DNA of 64,000 nucleotides from Rugosimonospora acidiphila (GCF_039543385.1 NZ_BAABJQ010000021.1:112495-176494); one strand, 5' to 3'; shown: positions 35,115 through 43,444, counted from the stretch's first letter. A program made the numbers and translations. Notes: generated by a model from the sequence alone, not told the origin.

Positions 35115-35639
35115 ATGACCATTGACGCGAACGGGCTGATATCGGCCGGCGAGCTGGCTCTCGTGGCCACATTGGCACGGGGGAACACGACCAGTCTGGC
35201 GGCGCGCGAAATGCACCTCAGCCCCCACACGATCGGCGAGCGCATCAGCATCCTGCTCGAGCGCTTTCAATGCAAGAACCGGGCCGAACTGGTGGCCTAC
35301 TTCTACGTGCACGGATATCTCTCGACGCACGCCTGGCCACCGATGACCGCCGTGGCTGCGTCGCATGCCGGGATGAGCAGCGCCGCCGCGCGGTTGGTGT
35401 CGGCGGTGACGCCCGGCGGTCGCGGATCCTGCGAGGAAATGGAGGTGAGCGGGATGTCGTCGTTCGACGCTCTGGAGGCGCTCAAGGAGGCGGGTCAGCC
35501 GATTGACCTGCTCAGCGAGGGCCAGCGCGAGGTGGTCGCGTCCTTGACCGAGCATGAGGTGCAGGTGCTGCTGTCGGTCCAGCAACGGTTGAGGGCGGCC
35601 CAGGCCGAGGTGGAAGGGCAGGAGTTGAAGCTCCTGTGA
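35115..35639 (+). CDS. LuxR-type HTH fused to an aroma-sacti/leader-like domain
   Basis: 174 residues; ATG 35115 has AGAGGA 7 nt upstream. Residues about 8-72 form a LuxR/GerE-type HTH (SAGELALVATLARGNTTSLA, LSPHTIGERISILLERFQCKNRAEL). A Ser/Ala linker follows, then a 61-residue module opening MSSFDALEALKEAGQPIDLL and ending AEVEGQELKLL, which I recognise as aroma-sacti cluster domain-like. That module has its own ATG (35454) and ribosome site GGAGGTGAG in the same frame, so a short separate product is also possible. The module aligns with the leader of the precursor at 40187, suggesting a regulator or decoy that senses the leader-binding machinery. The next gene starts by GTGA overlap. Confidence 0.68.
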   Translation: MTIDANGLISAGELALVATLARGNTTSLAAREMHLSPHTIGERISILLERFQCKNRAELVAYFYVHGYLSTHAWPPMTAVAASHAGMSSAAARLVSAVTPGGRGSCEEMEVSGMSSFDALEALKEAGQPIDLLSEGQREVVASLTEHEVQVLLSVQQRLRAAQAEVEGQELKLL

Positions 35640-38581
35640 GCCGCCGACTCGTCGCGGTGTTGTTTATCGACCTCGTCGGGTGGACGTCGCTGGCCGAACG
35701 ACTGGATGCGGAACCCCTGCAGCAGTTTCTCGAACGCTATTACGACATCTGCGTGACCGCGGTGGATCGGCACGGCGGGATCGTCGAGAAGTTCATCGGC
35801 GACGCGATCATGGCGGTCTTCGGGGCGGAGTGGTCGGGCGAGGACGATGGCCTGCGGGCGCTGCGGGCCGCACTCCAGACCCGCTCGGAGGTCTCGCGCC
35901 TGGCGGTCAGCGGGCTGGATCCGGCGGGTCCGGGAGTGCACTGCGGCATCGCGGCGGGGGAGGCGCTCGTCACCCGCTCCGCCCACGCCGGCGTGCGCAT
36001 CGTGGGCGACGTCGTCAACCTGGCCGCGCGGCTGCAGTCCGCGGCCCAGCGCGACGAGATCCTGCTCAATGAGGTCATGGTGCGCCTGGTGCGGTCGCAC
36101 GCCGTGGTCGCGCCGATGCCGCCCATGAAGCTGAAGGGCAAGCGCGAGCCGGTGCCGGTGTGGCGGGCGGTCGAGCTGGCGGACGCGTCGGCACCGGTAC
36201 GCACCGGCGTCCCCTTCGTCGACCGGGAGGCGGAGCGTACGGGTCTGGTCGAGGCGTATAGGGCCGTGACGAGCACTGGGCGCGCGCAGGCGCTCATGGT
36301 GCTCGGGCCGCCCGGCATCGGCAAGACCGGCCTGGTGCACGAGGCCGTCGAGCGCCTGCTCGGCGAGACGCCCACGCCGCTTCTCATCTCCGGCGCCTGC
36401 CAGTCGTTCGCCGCCACCGGCAGCTACGGTCCGCTGGGGCAGATGCTGGACGCGCTGCTCAGCCACGCCGATGTGGCGCGGCAGGCCGCCACCATCCGCG
36501 GCGGTCGCGTGCTGGAGGTGCTCGCCCAGCTGCGGACTCCAACCACCGCGGATGGCGAGGCGTCCGGGCCGGGCACCGAGGAGATCTCGTGGGCGGTACG
36601 GGAGCTGCTGGCGTGTGCGGCGACCGACCCGCTGGCCCTGGTCTGGGAGGACCTGCAGTGGGCCGAACCCGCCCTGCTCGGCATCATCGCCGATCTGGCC
36701 GACCGCCTGCTCGACCATCCGGTGCTGATGATCTGTGTGGCCAGGCAGGAGCTTCGGGAGCTTCCGCCTCGCAACCCGAACGACGGCCCGGACTGGCAGA
36801 CTGTCCACATCGGACCGCTAGGCCGACCTCACACCCTCGACCTGGTCGGATCGCTGATGGCGCGTGGCCAGCCGGCCGAGGTGGTCGCGCACGACATGGA
36901 CGTGGTCGACCGGATCGTGGACGACTGTGCGGGCAACCCGCTGTTCGCGGAGCTGATGGTGGAGACGCTGGCGCTGGGCTACTCTCTCGGCGACGTCCCG
37001 CCCTCGATCACCGCGCTGGTCGGCGCCATGGTCGACCGCCTACCGCCGGCGGCCACCCGCGTCCTGGAGGTGGCGTCGGTCATCGGTACGACCTTCACGC
37101 GCGAGCAGCTGGCGACGATGGCCGTGGAATCCGCCGAGGGCGTCCTCGACGACCTGGTGCGGCGCAATCTCATCGCCTGCGCCCGACCGGGCGAGTACCG
37201 CTTCGCGCAGCAGCCGGTGCACGACGTGGTGTACGGCCGGCTGGACAAGCGACAGCGACTCGACTGGCACCGCGAGCTCGCGCGGCAGCCGGTGAACCGC
37301 GCCTTCCACCTTGAAGCCGCGGTGCACCTGCTGCGCGTGCTCGCGCCCGACGATCCGGAACTGCCCGAACTGGCCCAGCGCGCCACCAGCGCGCTGCTGT
37401 CCGACGGCACCACGGCCCTGCGACGGCGCAACCTGCCCGCCGCGATCGGCCTGCTCCGGCGGGCCCAGGACGTCCCGCCGGGCGCGAACGAGGCCGCACA
37501 CGCCCTGGTCGCCGTCCGGCTGAGCGACGCGCTGCTGCTCGGGGGCGACCTGGCGGGCGCGCGGGCGGCCGTAGAACGGGTCATCGAGGAATCACCCGGT
37601 TCGCGCGCCGGTGTCGCCTGCCGGATCCAGCTCGGTCTGCTGGCGGTCCGCTCCGGGCAGGACGGCGAGGTGTCGGTGGCGGAGCTGACCGAAGACCTGC
37701 GGCACGAGGAGGCCGACCAGCTGAGCTGGTGCCGGCTCGACCAACTGCACATGCTGCGGTACCTGGCCCAGGGCCGCTTCCTGGCCGCGGAGCAATCCGC
37801 GCGCGCCGCCCTGCGCCGCGCCGAGGAGATGAACGACGGGTACGAGCGGGATCGCCTGCTCGCGGCGCTCTGCGAGGTCGGGCAGTGGTCTCCGACCCCG
37901 ATACCGCAGAAGCTCGCCTTCTGCGGTGAGGTGGCGACTCGGTTCGCGGGCGACCGGTGCCTGTTGGTACCTGTGCTCGTCGCGCAGGCGCGGTTGCTGG
38001 CACTGGCGGGACGGCTCGACGCGGCCGCCGAGGCGCTGGCGCAGGCCCACCAGTCCGTGATGGACCTGCGATTGACGATGGCGGCGGTGCTCGTGGAGCA
38101 GGGCTACGGGGCGGTGGCGGCGGTGGCCGGCGAGCACGAACGGGCCGAGCGCCATTACCGGTCGGCGGCCCAGGGGCTGGAGGATGCCGGCCACCGGCCG
38201 GCCGCGCTGGCGGTGCGGGCGTTGGCGGTGCGGGAGCGGGTGCGGTGGCGCTGTGACGACCGTGCGGTGGTGGAGATCGGTGCCCTGCGTGATCAGGCCG
38301 CCGCGATGGACCTCCACGGCCGGCTCGTCGCCGCGGCGGCGGCGGCCAGGGTCGTCGCCGAGTCCGGCCAGCCGCCCGACGATGAGGCCGACGAGGTGTT
38401 GCGGCTGTTGGCGCGCACCGATGACCCGTGCCTGCGCGGGGATGTCCTCACCGACCTGGCGCTCGCACACCGGCGCGCCGGCGATGGCGATCGTGCGCGC
38501 CGGATGGCGCAGGCCGCCGCGGACAGCTACGCCGCGGTGGGGGCGTCGCTGCCGGGCAGCGGAATCCGGGAGCGGTCGTGA
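35636..38581 (+). CDS. Class III nucleotidyl cyclase/AAA ATPase/TPR-type regulator
   Basis: 981 residues, GTG start inside the preceding stop (GTGA). The N-terminal 175 residues are a class III cyclase catalytic domain: FIDLVGW with Asp12, KFIGDAIMAVFG with Asp56, and VGDVVNLAARLQ. An STAND-type ATPase follows with Walker A GPPGIGKT (224-231) and a WEDLQWAEPALL Walker B region, then about 400 residues of TPR-like helices (ALAVRALAVRERVRW, HRRAGDGDRARRMAQAAADSYAAVG). This architecture is common in actinobacterial regulators such as LAL-like proteins without the HTH. It may couple nucleotide signalling to RiPP production; whether it makes cAMP is not deducible. Confidence 0.85.
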   Translation: MSRRLVAVLFIDLVGWTSLAERLDAEPLQQFLERYYDICVTAVDRHGGIVEKFIGDAIMAVFGAEWSGEDDGLRALRAALQTRSEVSRLAVSGLDPAGPGVHCGIAAGEALVTRSAHAGVRIVGDVVNLAARLQSAAQRDEILLNEVMVRLVRSHAVVAPMPPMKLKGKREPVPVWRAVELADASAPVRTGVPFVDREAERTGLVEAYRAVTSTGRAQALMVLGPPGIGKTGLVHEAVERLLGETPTPLLISGACQSFAATGSYGPLGQMLDALLSHADVARQAATIRGGRVLEVLAQLRTPTTADGEASGPGTEEISWAVRELLACAATDPLALVWEDLQWAEPALLGIIADLADRLLDHPVLMICVARQELRELPPRNPNDGPDWQTVHIGPLGRPHTLDLVGSLMARGQPAEVVAHDMDVVDRIVDDCAGNPLFAELMVETLALGYSLGDVPPSITALVGAMVDRLPPAATRVLEVASVIGTTFTREQLATMAVESAEGVLDDLVRRNLIACARPGEYRFAQQPVHDVVYGRLDKRQRLDWHRELARQPVNRAFHLEAAVHLLRVLAPDDPELPELAQRATSALLSDGTTALRRRNLPAAIGLLRRAQDVPPGANEAAHALVAVRLSDALLLGGDLAGARAAVERVIEESPGSRAGVACRIQLGLLAVRSGQDGEVSVAELTEDLRHEEADQLSWCRLDQLHMLRYLAQGRFLAAEQSARAALRRAEEMNDGYERDRLLAALCEVGQWSPTPIPQKLAFCGEVATRFAGDRCLLVPVLVAQARLLALAGRLDAAAEALAQAHQSVMDLRLTMAAVLVEQGYGAVAAVAGEHERAERHYRSAAQGLEDAGHRPAALAVRALAVRERVRWRCDDRAVVEIGALRDQAAAMDLHGRLVAAAAAARVVAESGQPPDDEADEVLRLLARTDDPCLRGDVLTDLALAHRRAGDGDRARRMAQAAADSYAAVGASLPGSGIRERS

Positions 38582-39435
38582 CGGCCCCGCTGCCCTGGCG
38601 CAGGGAGCGTCGCGCCCACTTCCCGGGGCTGCCGGCGTGGAGTGTGCGGGCCGCGATGGCCAAGGACGAGAGCTTCGAGGTCAGCGCGTTTCCGGAGATT
38701 GACGCGCGGTGGGCCTGGGAGGGCGCGGACGGCGGCGGGGTACGGGTGTGCGTCGTGGACAGCGGGATCGACGGATCCCATGCCCTCGTGGCGCCGGTCG
38801 CGCAGTCGTGGCAGGTCGTCGCGGACGACCGTGGCTGGCCCAGGATCGAGCCCTGCGAGCCGCGGGACCTGGCGGGCCACGGTACCGCCTGCGCCGGCAT
38901 CATCCGCGCCATCGCGCCCGAGGCGGAGGTGTCGTCGATGCGGGTGCTCACCGATGGCAAGTCCGGCACCGGGGCCGCACTCATCGCCGGCCTGGAGTAC
39001 GCCATCGAGCACGGGTTCGACATCATCAACATGAGCCTCTCCACGACCCGGCCCGAGCTGCGGCTGCGCCTGAGCGAACTGGCCGATCGCGCCTACTTCC
39101 GCCGCTGCGTGCTCGTGGTGTCCGCGCACAACCTCCCGGTGGAGAGCTACCCGTGGAACTTCTCCTCGGTGATTTCGGTGGCCAGCCACGACCAGGACGA
39201 CCCCCTGACCTACTTCTACAACCCGGCACCGCCGGTCGACTTCCACGCCCGCGGCGCGCGGGTGCTCGTCGCGCGGCCCGGCGGGGGCGTGGTGCGCAGC
39301 ACTGGAAACAGCTTCGCGGCACCGCACATCACCGGCATCGGCGCTCTGACCCTCAGCAAACATCCGTGGCTGACCCCGTTCCAGCTCAAAAGCGTGCTGT
39401 ACCACTGCGCCGCCAATTTCGGCCGCGTCCCATGA
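38578..39435 (+). CDS. Cytosolic subtilisin-family protease of the RiPP cluster
   Basis: 285 residues; GTG 38578 overlaps the cyclase stop (GTGA). It has a complete S8 triad: Asp61 in VVDSGID, His101 in GHGTACAG and Ser245 in GNSFAAPH, with oxyanion Asn185 in VSAHN. No signal peptide or propeptide is present, so it acts inside the cell. In RiPP clusters such small subtilases often remove the leader peptide (as in some lanthipeptide and cyanobactin systems), so a role in trimming the precursor at 40187 is likely but inferred. The cleavage site cannot be predicted. Confidence 0.85.
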   Translation: MTAPLPWRRERRAHFPGLPAWSVRAAMAKDESFEVSAFPEIDARWAWEGADGGGVRVCVVDSGIDGSHALVAPVAQSWQVVADDRGWPRIEPCEPRDLAGHGTACAGIIRAIAPEAEVSSMRVLTDGKSGTGAALIAGLEYAIEHGFDIINMSLSTTRPELRLRLSELADRAYFRRCVLVVSAHNLPVESYPWNFSSVISVASHDQDDPLTYFYNPAPPVDFHARGARVLVARPGGGVVRSTGNSFAAPHITGIGALTLSKHPWLTPFQLKSVLYHCAANFGRVP

Positions 39436-39449
39436 AGGAGGCATCGTTC

Positions 39450-40073
39450 ATGTCGCACGAACTTCTCGGCGGGGTTACCGAACGCCGACTGCTACAGTCC
39501 ATTGTGGAGGTAGCACGCCACGTGTACGCCGCGGCCGCCTCGTCGGTGTTCATGGTGAACCCGGAGACCGGTGAGCTGATCTTCGCGGCGGTGGCCGGGG
39601 CGGGAGAGCAAAGCCTTGTCGGTCAACGATTTCCCGCCGGCACGGGCATCGCCGGTTGGGTCGTCGCGAGCTGCCAACCGGTCATCGCCGACGATGTGGC
39701 GGAGACCGACCAGTTCGCCAGCGACGCGGCCAAGTCGACGGGGTACATGCCCAGCAACGTCATGGCCGCCCCGCTGATCGCCGACAACGAGTGCACCGGC
39801 GTGCTGGAAGTACTGGACCGCTACACCGCTGGGAGCGCGGGTCCGGGCCGGGAGCTGGACGACATGGAACTGCTGGGCCTGCTGGCCACTCAGGCGGCTC
39901 TGGGCCTGACGCTGCTGCGCTCGCGGGAACGGTCGCAGGTGCCCGCGGCCGGCATGGACGCGTTGCTGTCCCGGTGGTCGAACCGGATGTCGACGGCGAC
40001 CGTCGATCCGCTGGCGCTCACGCTCCTCGCGGCGTCGGTGGATCTGCTCGACCGGAGACCCTACGGCGACTGA
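39450..40073 (+). CDS. GAF domain protein
   Basis: 207 residues from ATG 39450, with AAGGAGG (39436-39442) 7 nt upstream; an earlier ATG at 39432 overlaps the protease stop and is less well placed. A GAF fold covers residues about 14-155: SIVEVARHVYAAAASSVFMV, GQRFPAGTGIAGWVVASCQPVIADDV and GVLEVLDRYT. GAF domains bind cyclic nucleotides or other small ligands. Next to a cyclase-type protein it may be the sensor of a cyclic nucleotide; this is inference. No output domain is attached. Confidence 0.82.
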   Translation: MSHELLGGVTERRLLQSIVEVARHVYAAAASSVFMVNPETGELIFAAVAGAGEQSLVGQRFPAGTGIAGWVVASCQPVIADDVAETDQFASDAAKSTGYMPSNVMAAPLIADNECTGVLEVLDRYTAGSAGPGRELDDMELLGLLATQAALGLTLLRSRERSQVPAAGMDALLSRWSNRMSTATVDPLALTLLAASVDLLDRRPYGD

Positions 40074-40099
40074 TTCATTCTCACGTTTGCGGGCAAGAC

Positions 40100-40113
40100 C
40101 CCACGATCGTGGG
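40100..40113. promoter_or_regulatory. 14-bp palindrome upstream of the RiPP precursor
   Basis: CCCACGATCGTGGG is a perfect palindrome centred about 80 bp before the precursor start, in the 113-bp gap after the GAF gene. It could be an operator for a dimeric regulator such as the clustered LuxR or SARP protein, or a small hairpin ending the GAF transcript. Confidence 0.4.
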
Positions 40114-40186
40114 TTGCGGCTATTTGAAGCGTCTCAAGAGAATTGAACACACGGAGATCTGACCGACACCAGGAAGGGAGCGTCAG

Positions 40187-40522
40187 ATGGCAGACGTGTT
40201 CAGTCCCATCGATGAGCTCAAGCGTAATGGCCTGTGCGGCGATGACGTGTCTGGGCCGACCGCGGACGTGCTCGCCACGCTGACCAGGCCGCAGGTCGAG
40301 GCGTTCGTTGCGGTGAAGCGGAACATCGAGGTGCTTCAGTCGGCCGACGTGCAGGGCCAGAGTGTCGACAACGGCAACCTCGCGCTGGCGATGACCCGCG
40401 CGATGGGTTGGGACCGGCCCGCCGCCCAGACCATCGACGCCGAGGTCGAGGGCATGAGCCAGCCCGTGCAGGGCTCCTGTGCCTGCCTGTGCAGCGGCGG
40501 CGGTGGTGGCGGCGGCGCCTGA
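40187..40522 (+). CDS. RiPP precursor peptide with Cys-x-Cys-x-Cys and poly-Gly core
   Basis: 111 residues, ATG 40187 with AGGAAGGGAG upstream. The first 60 residues (FSPIDELKRNGLCGDDV ... LTRPQVEAFVAVKRNIEVL ... ADVQGQ) align with the aroma-sacti-like module at 35454-35639 and form the leader. A linker (about 61-90) leads to the putative core SQPVQGSCACLCSGGGGGGG A, with Cys98, Cys100, Cys102 and seven Gly (104-110). Radical SAM/SPASM, PqqD, YcaO and TfuA genes follow directly. Cys could form thioether links to alpha carbons, and backbone amides before Gly could be thioamidated. Which modifications occur is inference. An attenuator-like hairpin after the stop would favour precursor expression over the enzymes. 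Confidence 0.85.
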   Translation: MADVFSPIDELKRNGLCGDDVSGPTADVLATLTRPQVEAFVAVKRNIEVLQSADVQGQSVDNGNLALAMTRAMGWDRPAAQTIDAEVEGMSQPVQGSCACLCSGGGGGGGA

Positions 40523-40572
40523 GCGACGCCGGCACCGAAAGGGAGTGTCGCAAGCGCAGTTAGTGGTCGGAC

Positions 40573-40602
40573 GGTAGGGAAGGCAGTTCTGCTTTCCCTA
40601 CC
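40573..40602 (+). terminator. Attenuator-like hairpin between precursor and radical SAM genes
   Basis: GGTAGGGAAGGCAG (40573-40586) pairs with CTGCTTTCCCTACC (40589-40602) with one G-U pair; the tip must open to give a workable loop. A pyrimidine-rich stretch (AACTTTCTCTGCTTTCCC) follows. Partial termination here would give excess precursor mRNA, a common feature of RiPP operons. Confidence 0.72.
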
Positions 40603-40640
40603 AACTTTCTCTGCTTTCCCGCCCACAGGAGGCGCGCGAT

Positions 40641-42110
40641 ATGCGGATTGTGGATCAGCTTGGGAAATTGGACGTTCCCCAGGACGACATAGTGGTGTTC
40701 AGGACGGCCACCCACCGGTTGGCCATGAACTCGAGCATGGCCTCCTGGGCGTTGCTCTCACCGCGGCAGGACGACCTGCTGTCCAGCCTGGCGAGGGGAG
40801 TGGCCCCCTCGGTGTCCCCGGACGGGCCGTACCGGTCGGCCCGGGACCTCGACAGGGACCTGGCTCACCTTGTCCTCAACTACATGGTGTACCTGCCGGG
40901 TTGGCGGCCCCGCTACCAGAACATGAAGGTCGACCTCAACATCGTCTACTACGCGATCACCGAGGGCTGCAACCTTCGCTGCCCGTACTGCTATGCCTCC
41001 TCCGAGAAGAAGCTGCCCGGCGAGTTGACTCCCGAGGAGACTCTCAGGCTGGTCGACCAGGTCGCCGACGCGGGGGCGGAGACGATGGTCTTCACCGGTG
41101 GCGAGCCGATGATGCGGCGCGATCTGTTCGACGCGGTGCGGCGCGCCAAGGAGCGCGGCCTGCGTACGAACATCATTACCAACGGCACCCTGATCCGCAG
41201 GATCGAGACCGCCCGCATCATGGCCGAACTGTTCGACAGGGTGACCATCAGCATGGACGGCGGCACCGCCGAACGGCACGAGCCGACTCGGGGGCGGGGT
41301 ACCTTCGCCAAGTCCATCAAGGGTCTGGGCCTGCTCAACGAGGTGGGCGTGGCGCCCATCATCAACCACGTGATCACCGCCGAGAACGTGGACTACATGG
41401 AGGAGTTGGCCAGCCTCGGTGAACGGTTCCGGATCCGCCACATCCGCGTGCAGCAGCACAGCGACCTCGGCCGGGCCAAGTACGACGACCTGTCGTTCGA
41501 GTGGGCCGAGTACCTGAAGACCGACGACTTCGTGTGGTCCAGCCCGTACGCGAAGCACCTGATCGACGACTCGAAGGCCGCCGTCAAGCCGTGCAACATC
41601 CGAGGTAACTGCGGGATGGGCGGGCACGAGATCTACGTCAACTCGCTCGGCAATGTGTATCCGTGCAAGCTCGTGACGAGCCCGGCCGATCTCGCCGGCA
41701 ATGTCCGCCACGCCTCGCTGGCGGAAATCTTTGAGGCGCCGTCCATGAAGGAACTGCGCGACAGCAACATCTTCGACGGGTCCGTGCATACCGACTGCCA
41801 CCGCTGCTACATCAGGGGTGCGTGCGGTGGCGGGTGCCGCGCCTTCCACATGGCGCGATCGGGCGACCTGAGGAAGAATTCGCGCCACTTCTGTCGCATC
41901 CTTCGGCACACCCAGATCTCGACGATCTGGAAGTCCCTCGGCGTCGACCGGAGCGTGGTCGATGACCCCGGAGCCTTCGTGCCGATCCGCCCGGCCGACG
42001 GCAGCGTGCATCCGGTGTACGAGGACTGGCGCAACGAAAGTCCGGTGATTCCCAAGGCGGATCTGGTGCGGCAGCGCCGGCTGCTCCCCGTAGTGGGGGT
42101 GAGCGCATGA
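40641..42110 (+). CDS. Radical SAM/SPASM peptide maturase
   Basis: 489 residues from ATG 40641, AGGAGG 8 nt upstream. The radical SAM motif CNLRCPYC supplies Cys110, Cys114 and Cys117; GGEP (153-156) binds the SAM amino group. The C-terminal SPASM domain is complete: candidate first ligands Cys318 and Cys324, the G-x4-C element ending at Cys342, then C386-x2-C389-x5-C395-x3-C399 and Cys418, enough for two auxiliary Fe-S clusters. The first 100 residues may include a peptide-binding element. SPASM enzymes in this context make sactionine or ranthionine thioethers or other C-C/C-S links. With three core Cys in the adjacent precursor, thioether formation is the first hypothesis. Confidence 0.92.
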   Translation: MRIVDQLGKLDVPQDDIVVFRTATHRLAMNSSMASWALLSPRQDDLLSSLARGVAPSVSPDGPYRSARDLDRDLAHLVLNYMVYLPGWRPRYQNMKVDLNIVYYAITEGCNLRCPYCYASSEKKLPGELTPEETLRLVDQVADAGAETMVFTGGEPMMRRDLFDAVRRAKERGLRTNIITNGTLIRRIETARIMAELFDRVTISMDGGTAERHEPTRGRGTFAKSIKGLGLLNEVGVAPIINHVITAENVDYMEELASLGERFRIRHIRVQQHSDLGRAKYDDLSFEWAEYLKTDDFVWSSPYAKHLIDDSKAAVKPCNIRGNCGMGGHEIYVNSLGNVYPCKLVTSPADLAGNVRHASLAEIFEAPSMKELRDSNIFDGSVHTDCHRCYIRGACGGGCRAFHMARSGDLRKNSRHFCRILRHTQISTIWKSLGVDRSVVDDPGAFVPIRPADGSVHPVYEDWRNESPVIPKADLVRQRRLLPVVGVSA

Positions 42111-42190
42111 GTGAGCGTCAGCGAGCTCATCGGAGTTACAGGGTGGCCGTGTCTCATGCGGCCGGTGAGCGAAGCGAGGCGGGCGCATGA
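42097..42190. repeat. REP-like GAGCGCATGAG/GTGAGCGAAGCGAGG intergenic repeat
   Basis: The gap between the radical SAM and PqqD genes contains two related blocks, GTGAGCGCATGAGTGAGCG (from 42099) and GGTGAGCGAAGCGAGG (from 42165) followed by GGGCGCATGAG, flanking a 40-bp spacer. Sequences of this GTGAGCGAAGCGAG type recur between genes in many Micromonosporaceae genomes, to my knowledge. It separates two genes that otherwise would be tightly coupled. Confidence 0.5.
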
Positions 42191-42549
42191 GTTCGACGGC
42201 TTGGCGGGTCTCGGCGGATGTCGTGTGGGCGGGCGAGGACAGCGTCCGGCTCTACAACGTCGAGAGCGGAGCGTTCCAGACCCTCAACCCGACCGGCTCC
42301 GCGATCTGGTGCCTGATGGCCGGCGGCAAGGACACCACGGCCATCGCGGAGGAGCTGACCCAACGGCTCGCCGGCGGCAGCCGGGAGGCGTACCAGGAGA
42401 TCGCGATGGACGTCGAGGACTTTCTCCGGGCGCTGGCCGGTCAGCAGATGGTGGTGGCTTCCGTAGGGGAGAAGGCAGATGAAGGACGCCATACTGGCGA
42501 GGGGACTGACGAAGCAGTATCCCAAGGCGCCGAAGCCGGCCATCGATGA
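42187..42549 (+). CDS. PqqD-like peptide chaperone
   Basis: 120 residues from ATG 42187. Residues 1-92 are PqqD-like: VWAGEDSVRLYNVESGAFQTLNPTGSAIWCLM followed by an alpha-helical TTAIAEELTQRL...EIAMDVEDFLRAL segment. PqqD domains are RiPP recognition elements that bind the leader and present it to a radical SAM partner, here encoded immediately upstream. The last 24 residues are read from DNA that also starts the ABC ATPase gene, a 71-bp overlap, and look like a non-conserved tail. Confidence 0.87.
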   Translation: MSSTAWRVSADVVWAGEDSVRLYNVESGAFQTLNPTGSAIWCLMAGGKDTTAIAEELTQRLAGGSREAYQEIAMDVEDFLRALAGQQMVVASVGEKADEGRHTGEGTDEAVSQGAEAGHR

Positions 42550-43444
42550 CCTGAACGTCGCCATCGCGGCCGAGGAGGTCGTCGGCCTGCTGGGACCCAA
42601 CGGCGCCGGGAAGAGCACCCTGATCCGGATGATCTGCGGCGTCTCGCAGCCGAGCGCCGGCTCCGTGGCCGTCTTCGGGTTCGATCCGGTGCGGCAGCCG
42701 ATGGCGGCGAAGGCGCGGACCGCGGCCATGCACCAGGGCTCGCCGCTGGACATGATGCTGCCGAGCATCGAGTGCCTGCGCATCGCGGCGCGCTTCCGCG
42801 GCGTCGCGTGGCGGGACGTGTGGCCCTGGGTCGCCGAGCTGACCGAGTTCCTGGGACTGAAGGACGCCCTGGGGCAGCTCGCCTTCCAGCTCTCCGGCGG
42901 CCAGCGGCAGCGGCTCCAACTGGCCCGCACGCTGCTGGCCGTGCCGCAGTTGCTGATTCTGGACGAGCCGTCCGCCGCGCTGGACGTGGCGGGCCGGCAC
43001 ATGATCTGGGACCTCGTCGAGTGGCTGCGGGAGAAGTATCGAGTCACGGTGCTGTGGGCCAGCCACGACATCGACGAGCTGGAACGCAACTGCGACCGGG
43101 TGCTGGTGCTCAACCAGGGCCGGGTGATCAGGTTTGGCCGGCCCCGGGAACTGGTGGACGAGTTCGGTTCCGCGCACGTTGTGGTCACCGCGCGGGAGGA
43201 GTCGCAGGCCGCCCAGCTCGTGACCTGGTCCGGGTCGGTCGGGCGGGTGGCGGAGCGGGACGGGCTGGACGTCAGCGTGCGCCCCGGACCGGATGGCGAC
43301 GCGTACGCCCTCGTCCCGGGCCTGACCGAGTACTGCCGCGACGCGGGGATCGACCTGAGTCGCATCTCGGTGGAGACCGACTCGCTCGAGGATGTCTTCA
43401 TGAGACTCACGCAGAATGAGGAGCGGATGAGTGTCCAGGCTTAG
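42479..43444 (+). CDS. ABC transporter ATPase of the RiPP cluster
   Basis: 321 residues, ATG 42479 within the PqqD gene, preceded by AGGGGAGAAGG. Walker A GPNGAGKS (39-46), signature LSGGQRQR, Walker B LLILDEP and the switch His in LWASHD are all present. About 85 residues follow the ATPase core, as in DrrA-type exporters. It pairs with the permease that begins 14 bp before its stop and probably exports the mature peptide or confers self-resistance. Confidence 0.92.
   Translation: MKDAILARGLTKQYPKAPKPAIDDLNVAIAAEEVVGLLGPNGAGKSTLIRMICGVSQPSAGSVAVFGFDPVRQPMAAKARTAAMHQGSPLDMMLPSIECLRIAARFRGVAWRDVWPWVAELTEFLGLKDALGQLAFQLSGGQRQRLQLARTLLAVPQLLILDEPSAALDVAGRHMIWDLVEWLREKYRVTVLWASHDIDELERNCDRVLVLNQGRVIRFGRPRELVDEFGSAHVVVTAREESQAAQLVTWSGSVGRVAERDGLDVSVRPGPDGDAYALVPGLTEYCRDAGIDLSRISVETDSLEDVFMRLTQNEERMSVQA

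Noticed and set aside
42111..42482. Plus-strand frame overlapping the PqqD gene
   Set aside because: It reads through the intergenic repeat and gives a Gly/Arg-rich shadow; the PqqD frame is clearly the real one.
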